Source of the DNA: Streptomyces sp. NBC_01314 | GTDB lineage: Bacteria > Actinomycetota > Actinomycetes > Streptomycetales > Streptomycetaceae | Direction: 5' to 3' | DNA length: 64,000 bases | NCBI RefSeq assembly: GCF_041435215.1 | Contig: NZ_CP108394.1 | Coordinates: 6,510,001-6,574,000 of the forward strand | In this document: one piece after another, positions 36,006 through 43,648 of the stretch | Layout of the letters: every line of letters begins with the position of its first letter | Numbering within the stretch: position 1 is the stretch's first letter | The notes under the pieces: model-generated | The model's input: the letters and a program-made list of their open reading frames with translations, nothing else | Told to the model about the DNA's origin: nothing | Database searches by the model: none | Made by a program: the position numbers and the translations under genes

Positions 36006-36367
36006 CTACCACCTCTGTACCGACGTCCTGCTGGCCAGAAACTCGGGGAACGCATCCTCCCAGGCCTCCCTGACAGCAAGTCCGATGAGGCGGTACAGGG
36101 TCGGCCATAGCTCCAGGAGCATGTCGTGGTTGAGGATGCGGCACAGGTCGTCACGCATGCCTCCGGCGAGTACGGTCCGGTACAGGCTCATGCGCCGACG
36201 GGGCCGGTCCAGGTCGAAGACCCGCCCGGACCAGGCCACTTGCAGAGGCAGCTCGACCAAACCCTGCTCTGACCCGGCCAGTTCACTGAGGCTGGCGGGT
36301 AACCGGCGGGCGAACTCCCCCTCCGGTACACCACCGCTGCGTCGGAGTCAGGATCGAACTTGACCAT
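36006..36367 (-). pseudogene. Small hypothetical protein gene, probably frameshifted
   Basis: From ATG 36367 the minus strand reads MVKFDPDSDAAVV, then similarity continues one frame over as VPEGEFARRLPASLSELAG and on to WSGRVFDLDRPRRRMSLYRT, NHDMLLELWPTLYRLI and REAWEDAFPEF, ending at 36006. Joined, it would be about 120 residues with a helical C-terminus. The break lies near 36330. Either a sequencing slip or a true frameshift explains it; the downstream part alone has only a TTG start. No function recognised. Confidence 0.5.
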
Positions 36368-36630
36368 GGTGTCGATTATCTCCCTGGGGTCGGCCGAAGG
36401 GGACGTGGCCAGGACGCTTGTGAACCGTCCTCGCGGTCACGCAAGCCGAGTTCCCGCAATGAGACATCGCCGATCCAGGGACCAGCGCTCCTCTCCAACG
36501 AGGCAACCCGTCGGTCCGCGGCAAGCCCTCAGCCTCGTGCCGGCCCGTTGGAGTCTCCCGTAACCGTGGTGGCCGCCGCGCCGGTGCTTGTGACAGCCAG
36601 TAAGTCGGCAGGTTCTGCTCGGGCGGAGTT

Positions 36631-37188
36631 TCAGGCGGATCCTCGCCGGATCTGTTTGGCCACGCCGGTCGTGTTGTAGCGGAAACGGGCCATTTCGAGG
36701 GTGACCCCGTACTCGTCCGCGATCTCCTCCGGTCCCCAGCCGCGCCGGACAGCGCCGAGAAGGAGCGGACGGGGCAGCATGAGGGTCCCGCCGAGAGCGG
36801 TCGCCTCTTCTTCCTGTTCGGGGCGGCAGGTCCGGAACGGCAGCCCGTTGACCTCCCGGATCTCTGTCAGTTCGTGTTCGAGAATCAGGTGCGACAACTC
36901 GTGCGCGATGTCGCTGGCCTGTCGGCCCTCGGCCCGCAGCGGGTTCGTCACAACGTACGCCTTCTGCTTGATCTCGAACGTGGCCGCGGAGAACGCGTAT
37001 GCCTGCAGCCGCTCGAGTTCTTCCAGCCGCTCGCGTGCGACGAGCCGGTCGGCGCTGACGATCCGGACGCCCAAGTGGTCAGCAAGCAGTTCGACGCGGA
37101 GGCGGCCGTATTCGGCGATGCCGAGTTCGGCGCGCAGACGGGCAGCCTGCCGTTCCGCGTTGGCCTTGAAGCCCCTGGGGAGAGTCAC
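36631..37188 (-). CDS. ImmA/IrrE family metallopeptidase
   Basis: A 185-residue zinc peptidase with H96-E-L-S-H100 (ASDIAHELSHLILEH) and a downstream glutamate-rich segment EQEEEATALGGTLMLP that supplies the third ligand, the IrrE/ImmA arrangement. Such enzymes cleave a partner XRE repressor when activated (ImmA-ImmR of ICEBs1, IrrE-DdrO of Deinococcus). Its start overlaps the stop of the XRE gene by 4 bp, so the two are a unit. The unit diverges from the Ubl-E2-JAB-E1 operon. Confidence 0.9.
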   Translation of the reverse strand: MTLPRGFKANAERQAARLRAELGIAEYGRLRVELLADHLGVRIVSADRLVARERLEELERLQAYAFSAATFEIKQKAYVVTNPLRAEGRQASDIAHELSHLILEHELTEIREVNGLPFRTCRPEQEEEATALGGTLMLPRPLLLGAVRRGWGPEEIADEYGVTLEMARFRYNTTGVAKQIRRGSA

Positions 37189-37718
37189 AGCTCACCGGCT
37201 TCCACGAGGCGGAGCAGCTCGTCGCGCATGTCGTCGACGAGAGTCGCGAGCCGCTGCGGTACACCTGGGCGCATCACGTTCGTGGCGCGCAGGTGGCAGG
37301 CCACCACGGGGCGGGACGGTTCGACGTCGCGTGCGAGAGCGTCGTACAGGTCCCGCAGCACAGATCCGATCTTCGAAGCGGCCTCGTCCGACAGCCGCGG
37401 ATCGGTCCGCAGGTGACTGATGGCCTGATCGAGCGGGGAGATCTCGCGTTCGGTGACCGGGGTGAAGAAGCGGCTGGCGGGCACGCCGAGCCAGGCACAC
37501 AGCCGGGTGAAGGTGGCCAGGTCAGGCTGGGCGCCGCCTTCCACTCTCGAGAAGGTACTGAAGCTCACCCCCGCCTCGGCAGCAGCCTGCCGCAGGGACA
37601 GGGATCCTCGCCGCTCGCGCAGCAGGCTGCCGAGCTCGTTGATGTCGAGCTTTTCGACCTCTTCCGGCGCCACTGCCTCTTCGCTGAAGAGGTCGGGGCC
37701 CTCGCCGCTGTGACGCAT
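37185..37718 (-). CDS. XRE family repressor, partner of the ImmA/IrrE peptidase
   Basis: A 177-residue protein. The Cro/CI-type helix-turn-helix is at residues ~28-85 (LGSLLRERRGSLSLRQAAAE, then GVSFSTFSRVEGG and FTRLCAWLGV). A helical C-terminal region follows, where a protease partner would cut. The ATG at 37718 is followed on the other side, only 17 bp away, by a perfect palindrome that is probably its own operator. It should repress itself and the divergent ubiquitin-like operon. Confidence 0.88.
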   Translation of the reverse strand: MRHSGEGPDLFSEEAVAPEEVEKLDINELGSLLRERRGSLSLRQAAAEAGVSFSTFSRVEGGAQPDLATFTRLCAWLGVPASRFFTPVTEREISPLDQAISHLRTDPRLSDEAASKIGSVLRDLYDALARDVEPSRPVVACHLRATNVMRPGVPQRLATLVDDMRDELLRLVEAGEL

Positions 37719-37734
37719 GGTCCGACCATACCGC

Positions 37735-37755
37735 CAAAGCTGCTTTGCAGCTTTG
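37735..37755. promoter_or_regulatory. Perfect palindrome between XRE/ImmA and Ubl operons, probable XRE operator
   Basis: CAAAGCTGC (37735-37743) and GCAGCTTTG (37747-37755) pair perfectly over 9 bp with a 3-nt spacer. It is the only strong dyad in the 129-bp divergent region between the XRE start (37718) and the Ubl start (37848). Confidence 0.75.
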
Positions 37756-37847
37756 ATGCAACAGGCTCTGGATTCTCTTGCGAACCAGTGGTCGACTGCT
37801 GATACTGAGGATGTGAAGCCTCCGCTTCCGCCGAAAGGAGCACCGCC

Positions 37848-38123
37848 ATGCCCACTCCTGAGCACCCGCCGCAGGACGTCCACGTCACCGTGACCTTCGC
37901 CCTCGCCCCCAGGCCGTACCAGCACAGGTACGCACCCCGGACCTCCATCGGCATGGTCGAAGCCGACGCACTGGTCGCATTCGAGGTGACGACCGACGGG
38001 ACGACCACGTACGAGCTGGTCTACGACGGCGAGGTCGTTCCGCCCGACAAGACCGTGGGCGACCTCGCCCGGCACGGGCACCAACTGCGGCTGGGCCTGC
38101 GCACCGTCACGACCGCGGGCTGA
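37848..38123 (+). CDS. Ubiquitin-like modifier (beta-grasp)
   Basis: A 91-residue protein. The order VHVTVTFAL (strand), VEADALVAFEV (helix), TTYELVYDGEVV (strands), PPDKTVGDLARHG and LRLGLRTV (last strand) fits a single beta-grasp ubiquitin fold of the kind found in bacterial conjugation operons. The C-terminus is TTAG, with one terminal glycine, exposed and without an extension, so no processing would be needed. AAAGGAG precedes the ATG. It is first in the operon with E2, JAB and E1 genes. The call rests on weak sequence features plus very strong context. BilA proteins of described systems have two such domains; this one has one. Confidence 0.75.
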   Translation: MPTPEHPPQDVHVTVTFALAPRPYQHRYAPRTSIGMVEADALVAFEVTTDGTTTYELVYDGEVVPPDKTVGDLARHGHQLRLGLRTVTTAG

Positions 38124-38137
38124 CCCGAGAGTCTGTG

Positions 38138-38575
38138 ATGGACCTGGAGAGTCGGCTCCGTCTGGAGCGCGATCTGTCTCCGGTCGGGGAGTTTCTCGCC
38201 TCGGTCGGAGGCAGGCTCGTACGACGCGAACAAGATCCGCTCGGCGTGTACTGGGCGGTGCTGCAGCCGCACAACCGCGAACGGGCACCGTTCACCGCCC
38301 GCATCGTCTGGACGGTCTACCCGCACCGACCGCCGTCCGTGCACTTTGCCATGGAGCCCGGCGGGCCGACGACCGAGTCCGCGGCTTGGCCGGCAGCGAA
38401 CGGTTACCGCGCCCCCAATGACATCTGCAAGCCCTTCACCGCCGAGGGCCAGGGACTGCACGCGGAGTGGGCCACCGGCCAGCATGCCTGGTCCTCGACC
38501 GGCAATCCGCTGCTCTTCGTCCTGGACACGTTGCAGGGCGACATCGACCGAGTCGACGGGAGGCGCGCCGCGTGA
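38138..38575 (+). CDS. E2-like ubiquitin-conjugating enzyme
   Basis: A 145-residue protein with the E2 (UBC) pattern. Strands YWAVLQP and FTARIVWTVYP are followed by HRPPSVHF, equal to the YPxxPPxVxF of E2s. NDICKPF gives the catalytic cysteine C97, and HAEWATGQHAW supplies the conserved tryptophans after it. It would take the Ubl from the E1 and pass it to a target. It begins 14 bp after the Ubl stop (GTG 38135 or ATG 38138) and its stop touches the JAB start. Confidence 0.85.
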   Translation: MDLESRLRLERDLSPVGEFLASVGGRLVRREQDPLGVYWAVLQPHNRERAPFTARIVWTVYPHRPPSVHFAMEPGGPTTESAAWPAANGYRAPNDICKPFTAEGQGLHAEWATGQHAWSSTGNPLLFVLDTLQGDIDRVDGRRAA

Positions 38576-39075
38576 TGCCCGAAGCGCTCTGTGTCTCGCC
38601 GTGGGCGCTCACCACGTTCGTCGATGACGTACGGCGTCATGGCCAACTCGCCCGAGAAACGGGCGCGTTCTTCCTGACCGCTCCGGAGCACCGTGACGTC
38701 ACCGTCGTGGCTCTCGCCGGGGAGAGCGGCATCGAGCGTGCGTACGGCCGGTTCGTCATCGGTCTGCCCGCGATCGACAAGGTCTTCAGCTACGCCGAGG
38801 AGCGCGGTCTCCAGGTACGCGCGATGCTGCACTCCCATCCGCGCTCCGCGTTCCTCTCCCGTACCGATCTCCGGTACTCCCTGCGGGTCCGCGGCTTCGT
38901 CAACGCGGTCGTACCGAACTTCGCCGCTCCACCCAGTAGTCCTGCCGACTGGGGCTGGTGGCAGTACGACGGCGAGTGGGCGGTCTGTTCGCCGGCGGTC
39001 GCCGACGCCAGCTGCCCGTCGGCCTGTGTCGTCACCTTCGATGCGGAAGGAGTCCGAGAGCTCTATGAGCACTGA
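38575..39075 (+). CDS. JAB/JAMM-type metalloprotease (deubiquitinase-like)
   Basis: A 166-residue protein with a full JAMM motif: E28 (ARETGAFF), H86-S-H88, S95 and D98 in HSHPRSAFLSRTD. Such zinc peptidases remove ubiquitin-like modifiers or trim their precursors. TGA of the E2 gene and ATG here share one base, and the 3' end overlaps the E1 gene by 11 bp, so the products are made together. In BilABCD the matching part (BilC) is the deconjugating enzyme. Confidence 0.9.
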   Translation: MPEALCVSPWALTTFVDDVRRHGQLARETGAFFLTAPEHRDVTVVALAGESGIERAYGRFVIGLPAIDKVFSYAEERGLQVRAMLHSHPRSAFLSRTDLRYSLRVRGFVNAVVPNFAAPPSSPADWGWWQYDGEWAVCSPAVADASCPSACVVTFDAEGVRELYEH

Positions 39076-40588
39076 CTACAGCCGCGGTCTGCGGCTGGCC
39101 GCTGCGGCAGTGGGTGCGGACGCTGTCACCCTGCGGGAGACCCTGTCCGCGACGAACGTGCACCTGACCGCGGATCCGGACATCCCCGGAGTCCTCGCGG
39201 CGCTCTCCGTCATGGTTGCCGATCTGCGCCGCCTGCCCTACCAGTTGACCCTCGACCCGACCGGGGGCACAGCCCCCATCCCCGACACGGTCCTCACCGA
39301 CCTGCAGACCCTTGTATCCGGGATCGACCCCGACCGGCCCTTGCGCATCACCGCAGCCCCGGCGCTGTGCCTCCACGTCCATCTCGGAGTCCAGCCGCCG
39401 TCCGGCGCAGCGTTCAGCGGCGCACCCGACGGACACGGCGTTCGCCTCCGGCATCGCGGGCACGCGTTCCCGAGCCTGAACGCTCCCGGATCCGGGCTCG
39501 GCACCGTTCTGACCGCTGCCACCGTGACCGCCGAGGTCTTCAAGCGGACTACGGGACTGCGCCCCGGCACGTACGGGACCGCTCCGACGCTGGACTTCTG
39601 CCCGGTGACGCTTGCGACGGAGCCGGGCATGATGACCGACACGCTCTCCGAGATCAGGAGCACCGCCCTCGTCGGCGCGGGGGCGATCGGCACCGGAATC
39701 ACTCTGATCCTCGGCCTGATGGGGACGACCGGCGAGCTGACCGTCGTCGAGCCCGAGTCCTTCGAGCCACCGAACGTCACCACGTACAGCATCGGTACCC
39801 GGCACGATGCCGACGAGCGCGTGCACAAGACCCAGCTCGTCCGCCGGTACCTGCCGCGCATGGATGTCACCCCCATCCCCCACTCCGCACAGGACTTCAT
39901 CGACGCCGTCGACAACGGCACCGCACCATGGCCCCGTACCGTCCTCGGCGCCGTACACAGCGTCGAGGCCCGTCACGAGATCCAGCGGATCCACGCCGAC
40001 CTCACCCTCGACGGCAGCACCGGCGGATCCGCTGGCACCACCCTCGCCCTGCACGAAGCTGTTCCCCAGGGCCCTTGCATCCGCTGCTACTACCCGCAGC
40101 CGACCGTCCCTGTGGGACCTAGCGCGGAGCAACTCCTGCACGAAGCAACGGGGTTGCCCCTGCAACGGATCGCCCGCGGTGACGAACTCATCACGGACGC
40201 CGACCTTGACGGGCTGTCCGCCCGTCACCGAGCCGCCCTGTTGCCGCATGTCGGCAAGCCCGTGTGCGGCGTGAGCAATCTCATGGGCCTGACCACGACC
40301 GACGCGGACGATTTCCAGCCCTCCGCCTCGTTCGTCGCCCAGCAGGCCGCGTGCCTTGTGGTCGGGGCGATGATCGCCCGCCGGACCGGACATGCCGCCG
40401 GGCCGATGCGGCACGTTGAATACGACGCCCGCGTCGGGCCTTGGTACGACATGACGACGCCCCGCCGTCCCCGCCCCACGTGCACGTGCCAGACCGACGC
40501 CGATCTCATCGCCCGTGTACGCGCACACCGCCGTCGCGAACCGGAGAGCCCGCCCAGCACCCCGCATGGGCAGGTTCCCGCGGCCTGA
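39065..40588 (+). CDS. E1-like (ThiF-fold) activating enzyme
   Basis: A 507-residue protein. Residues 1-190 are an unrecognised N-terminal domain. The adenylation domain starts at about 200 with GAGAIG (204-209), VVEPESFEPPNV (~228) and HKTQLVRRYLP. The usual acidic residue after the second strand is Glu instead of Asp. Cysteine pairs C338-x-x-C341 (CIRCYY) and C401 (PVCGVSNL) are candidates for zinc binding or the Ubl thioester. It would adenylate the Ubl C-terminus and load the E2. It is the last gene of the operon and ends about 280 bp before an IS element. Confidence 0.88.
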   Translation: MSTDYSRGLRLAAAAVGADAVTLRETLSATNVHLTADPDIPGVLAALSVMVADLRRLPYQLTLDPTGGTAPIPDTVLTDLQTLVSGIDPDRPLRITAAPALCLHVHLGVQPPSGAAFSGAPDGHGVRLRHRGHAFPSLNAPGSGLGTVLTAATVTAEVFKRTTGLRPGTYGTAPTLDFCPVTLATEPGMMTDTLSEIRSTALVGAGAIGTGITLILGLMGTTGELTVVEPESFEPPNVTTYSIGTRHDADERVHKTQLVRRYLPRMDVTPIPHSAQDFIDAVDNGTAPWPRTVLGAVHSVEARHEIQRIHADLTLDGSTGGSAGTTLALHEAVPQGPCIRCYYPQPTVPVGPSAEQLLHEATGLPLQRIARGDELITDADLDGLSARHRAALLPHVGKPVCGVSNLMGLTTTDADDFQPSASFVAQQAACLVVGAMIARRTGHAAGPMRHVEYDARVGPWYDMTTPRRPRPTCTCQTDADLIARVRAHRRREPESPPSTPHGQVPAA

Positions 40589-40869
40589 GGCCAACTGCTG
40601 TGAACAGGCCGGAACAGGCGGCACAGGTTTGTCCGAACGAGCCGGATCAGCGCAGTCGCCGCCCTCCTCACATCCCCGTCGAGAGGGCGTGCTGGAGGGC
40701 ACGTTCGGTGAGGCGGCGCGCGAGGGTACCCGGTAGGAGGCGTCGGCGTGTGCGTTGGTGGGGACGGGCCCGATGCCGGCGGCGTGTTCGGCGGCTTCCG
40801 CAGGGCTCTTACCGATGGTCGTTGCCCCGGATACAGCCACCATCTCATGTACACGTGCGGCGACTAAGG

Positions 40870-40885
40870 ACTCCTAACAAAATGA
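40870..40885 (+). repeat. Left terminal inverted repeat of the IS427-group element
   Basis: ACTCCTAACAAAATGA, matching the inverted right end at 42134-42149 in 15 of 16 positions. The preceding CTAA is the presumed target duplication. Confidence 0.75.
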
Positions 40886-40913
40886 GTGGTGGGGAACGGT
40901 AGGCTCGGTGGCC

Positions 40914-41258
40914 ATGAGTCAGAGCGGTTCGCAAGCGGCAGCATTCTTCCGAGATGTCCGCCAGAGCCGAGTGGTCTGGCTTGTCCGGGATGACGAGGGA
41001 AGCCCGACTCACCTCTCCGGGGACGGCACGCGAAGTCTTCCGTTCTGGTCGACCTCGGCCCGCGCCCAGAGGGCATCGAGGATCTGGGGGCGTGGGCTAC
41101 GCGTCGGATCCATGCCCTTGGACACCTGGTGCGAACACGTACTGCCCGATGCCGCCCGGGATGGACTCGTGATCGGCATCAACTGGAGCGGGCCGCGTCT
41201 GGTCGGCTGGAGCTTCACCTCCGTGGAAGTTCTCAACCGCCTGGCGGCGACTGACTAG
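40914..41258 (+). CDS. DUF2750 protein, apparent IS cargo
   Basis: A 114-residue protein with the DUF2750 pattern: AAFFRDVRQSRVVWLVRDDEG, LPFWSTSARAQR, and MPLDTWCEHVLP followed by LVIGINWSG (first motif cited in part). The biochemical role of the family is unknown. It starts 45 bp inside the left end of the IS element and its stop (TAG, 41256-41258) overlaps that of the convergent transposase through the shared CTAG. GTG at 40908 is an alternative start. Confidence 0.75.
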   Translation: MSQSGSQAAAFFRDVRQSRVVWLVRDDEGSPTHLSGDGTRSLPFWSTSARAQRASRIWGRGLRVGSMPLDTWCEHVLPDAARDGLVIGINWSGPRLVGWSFTSVEVLNRLAATD

Positions 41259-42084
41259 CCCACGGCATCGCTTGCCAGAGCGTGCAGTCGTCGCCAGCAG
41301 ATGAGGGCGCATCCGAGGGTGAGGAACGCTTCGTGGATGTCGTCGCGTATCTCCCACCGGATCCGCAGGCGGCGGAACCAGTGCAGGTGGGCGAATGCGC
41401 GCTCCACGACCCAGCGTTGGGTACCCAGGCCGGAACCGTGCTCGGTGCCCCGGCGGGCGATGACCGGCTTCACCCCGAGGTCCCAGACGAGCCGGCGGTA
41501 CTTGTCGTGGTCGTAGCCGCGGTCGCCCAGCACCACGTCCGGGCGGCGCCGGGGCCGGCCGCGCTTGCCCCGCACCGGCGGTACTGCCTCAAGCAGAGGG
41601 ATCAGCTGGGTGACGTCGTTGCGGTTGCCGCCGGTCAGGGTGACGGCGAGCGGGATGCCGGTGGCGTCGGTGATCAGGTGGTGTTTGCTGCCCGTCCTGC
41701 CCCGGTCGACGGGGCTTCGTCCGGTCTTGGATCCCCCTTTAACGCGCGGATGTGGGAGCCGTCGACCGCCGCCCGGGAGAAGTCCAGGGCGTCCACGCTG
41801 CGGAGCTTGGCGAGGAGGATCTCGTGCAGCCGAGGCCACACTCCTGCCTCGGTCCACTCGGCCAGGCGCCGCCAGCACGTCATCCCGGAACCGAAGCCAA
41901 GCTCCTGCGGCAGGTGTTCCCAGGCGATCCCGGTATGCAGCACGAACAGGATGCCCTGGAACACGAGCCGGTCCGGATGCCGCTTGCGTCCTGGATGCCG
42001 GGTCCGACGCTCGACCTTGGGCAGTTGCGGCTCGATCACTGACCACAGCTCGTCATCGACATCCCACGGCTTCGGCCGAGCCAC
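41255..42084 (-). CDS. IS5-family (IS427-group) transposase made by -1 frameshift
   Basis: Two overlapping frames together give a full DDE transposase. The first (from GTG 42084) has VARPKPWDVDDELWSVIEPQ and DFSRAAVDGSHIRALKG. The second continues GGSKTGRSPVDRGRTGSKHH, DVVLGDRGYD and WVVERAFAHLHWFRRLRIR. DGSH, GDRGYD and the VERAF glutamate region are the D-D-E positions. The switch falls at the A3G5 run at 41733-41742, where a -1 slip joins SHIRALKG to GSKTGRSP exactly as in single-frame relatives. The element is probably active or recently so. Confidence 0.88.
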
Positions 42085-42133
42085 CCCACACCCCCAGATC
42101 AACAGTCCCGGACTGATCCAACCACCTCGAAGA

Positions 42134-42149
42134 TCATTTCGTTAGGAGT
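42134..42149 (-). repeat. Right terminal inverted repeat of the IS427-group element
   Basis: Read on the minus strand it is ACTCCTAACGAAATGA, with one mismatch to the left end. CTAA follows at 42151-42154. Confidence 0.75.
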
Positions 42150-42255
42150 TCTAAGAGTGCGGGATGTGGCGTTCCGCCGGTCTTGTCATCGCTCGATGGT
42201 GTGACGTTGGGGCATCGCTGCCGGTCAGGAGTTCAGGGTTCGCTTTGGTTATGGC

Positions 42256-43086
42256 ATGAGCATGCGCAAGCCGTACCCGAGCGATCTCACCGATGAGCAG
42301 TGGGAGCTCGTCGAACCCGTGATCACGGCATGGAAGGCCCGGCATCCGTCGGTCAGCGGGCACCAGGGGAAGTACGCGATGCGGGAGATCGTGAACGCGA
42401 TCCTCTACCAGAACCGCACGGGTTGTCAGTGGGAGTTCCTGCCCCATGACATGCCCCCGCCCGGAGCGGTGAAGTACTACTTCTACCTCTGGCGCGACGA
42501 GGGCACCGACCAGGACGTTCACGACCTGCTGCGCTGGCAGTTGCGGGAGAAGCGGAAGCGATTAGCCGACCCGAGCCTGGTGGTCCTGGACACGCAGAGC
42601 ATCCACGCATCCGTCGGCGTCCCGGCCACGACGACGGGCCGGGATGCCGCGAAAAGGGTGCCGGGCAGGAAAAGATGCCTGGCCGTGGACGTGTTGGGCC
42701 TCGTCATCGACTGCCTCGTCCTGCCCGCCTCCGCGCACGAGAACACCGCCGGCATCGCCCTGCTGGACGGTGTCGCCGAGCAGTGCGACACCGTGAAGAA
42801 GGCCCTGGTCGACCAGGGCTTCAAGAAGAAGGTCGTCGAGCACGGCAAGAACGTGGGCATCGACGTCGAGATCGTCGAGCGCAACCCGGACGACAAGGGC
42901 TTCGTTCCGCAGGCCAAGCGGTGGATCGTGGAGCAGACGAACGGGATCCTGATGTTCTACCGCCGTCTCGTACGCGACTACGAACACCGGCCCGCCTCTT
43001 CCCGCTCCCGCGTCTTCTGGGCGATGACCTCCGTCATGAGCCGCCGCCTCACCGGAGCCACCATCGCCTCCTGGAGGACCGCGTGA
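42256..43086 (+). CDS. IS5-family transposase
   Basis: A 276-residue DDE transposase. The helix-turn-helix N-terminus PYPSDLTDEQWELVEPV is typical. DTQSIHA gives the first aspartate, VDQGFKKKVVEH the second region and RWIVEQTNGILMFYRRL the glutamate with the YREK-like signature. It appears intact. Its TGA overlaps the GTG start of a small downstream ORF (GTGA), so the two are translationally coupled. Confidence 0.88.
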   Translation: MSMRKPYPSDLTDEQWELVEPVITAWKARHPSVSGHQGKYAMREIVNAILYQNRTGCQWEFLPHDMPPPGAVKYYFYLWRDEGTDQDVHDLLRWQLREKRKRLADPSLVVLDTQSIHASVGVPATTTGRDAAKRVPGRKRCLAVDVLGLVIDCLVLPASAHENTAGIALLDGVAEQCDTVKKALVDQGFKKKVVEHGKNVGIDVEIVERNPDDKGFVPQAKRWIVEQTNGILMFYRRLVRDYEHRPASSRSRVFWAMTSVMSRRLTGATIASWRTA

Positions 43087-43494
43087 GCGAGAACCCACAG
43101 GTCAGAGCCATCCTGGAACACATCGAGACCCGCGAGCGCGAACTGACCGACCAGGCCGGGCAGTTCCGGGACCGCATCGAAGAACTCACCCGGCAGCTCG
43201 GCGAACTCGACGCGGAGAGCGAGAACCTGCGCATCACCCGCAAGACCCTCCTCACTCTCCCGCTGCCCTCACCCGCCACCGGGCCGGACCACCCCGACAT
43301 ACCGGACCACCCCGCCTACCAGCAGATCCTCACCACCCTGGCCGACCGATGCGCGCCCGCGACCTCTGCCAGGCCCTCGACCTGCCGATCCTCCCGAAGA
43401 ACACCGAAGGCATCCGCTCCAAACTGAAACGCCTGGTCAGCCGGGGCATCCTCATCGAACCCGAACCCGGCCTGTTCGCCCGCCCCGACGCCTG
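43083..43494 (+). pseudogene. IS-associated accessory ORF (coiled coil plus winged helix), frameshifted
   Basis: From GTG 43083 the frame gives an N-terminal coiled coil (ILEHIETRERELTDQAGQF, then IEELTRQLGELDAES). Near 43345 the natural continuation moves one frame over: MRARDLCQALDLPIL, then KNTEGIRSKLKRLVSRGILI and EPEPGLFARPDA to the stop at 43494. The original frame stops at 43427 in nonsense. An ATG at 43348 could reinitiate the second part. Relatives beside IS5 elements are single proteins, so this copy is either broken or uses a slip. Confidence 0.6.
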
Positions 43495-43592
43495 AGGTCC
43501 ACCCCCACCCTCGACCAGCGGTCCTTCCCCAACCTCAACCACGAAACGGACAAGAGCTCACGTTCCGCACTCTAAGACTGCATGATTCTCGA

Positions 43593-43609
43593 CTCACCGC
43601 TACGGTGAG
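43593..43609. promoter_or_regulatory. Perfect hairpin just upstream of the STAND ATPase gene
   Basis: CTCACCG (43593-43599) and CGGTGAG (43603-43609) pair perfectly over 7 bp with a CTA loop. It ends 39 bp before the ATG of the STAND gene. An operator or a leader hairpin are equally possible. Confidence 0.45.
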
Positions 43610-43648
43610 CCGTGCGGCAACTGCTAGCACAATGCCACCGAGGAGCAC

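Larger units (their letters stand above)
40868..42150. mobile_element. IS5-family (IS427-group) element apparently carrying a DUF2750 gene
   Basis: The ends read ACTCCTAACAAAATGA (40870-40885) and, inverted, TCATTTCGTTAGGAGT (42134-42149), 15 of 16 matching. CTAA flanks both sides (40864-40867 and 42151-42154), matching the YTAR target of the IS427 group. The transposase stop overlaps the stop of the convergent DUF2750 gene, leaving no room for a terminal repeat between them, so the left end must lie beyond DUF2750. The length of ~1.28 kb is longer than usual for the group by about the size of that gene. Confidence 0.75.
42155..43572. mobile_element. IS5-family (IS1031-like) element with transposase and accessory ORF
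   Basis: The left end reads GAGTGCGGGATGTGG (from 42155) and the right end, inverted, GAGTGCGGAACGTGA (to 43572), with 12 of 15 positions shared. TAA flanks both ends (42152-42154 and 43573-43575), fitting the TNA target of the IS1031 group. It directly abuts the preceding element and shares its CTAA flank, so one inserted into the target duplication of the other. Length 1.42 kb. Confidence 0.75.

Noticed and set aside
39032..40843. 603-residue minus-strand frame opposite the E1 gene
   Set aside because: Shadow of the E1 gene, which has the GxGxxG motif and tight coupling with its neighbours.
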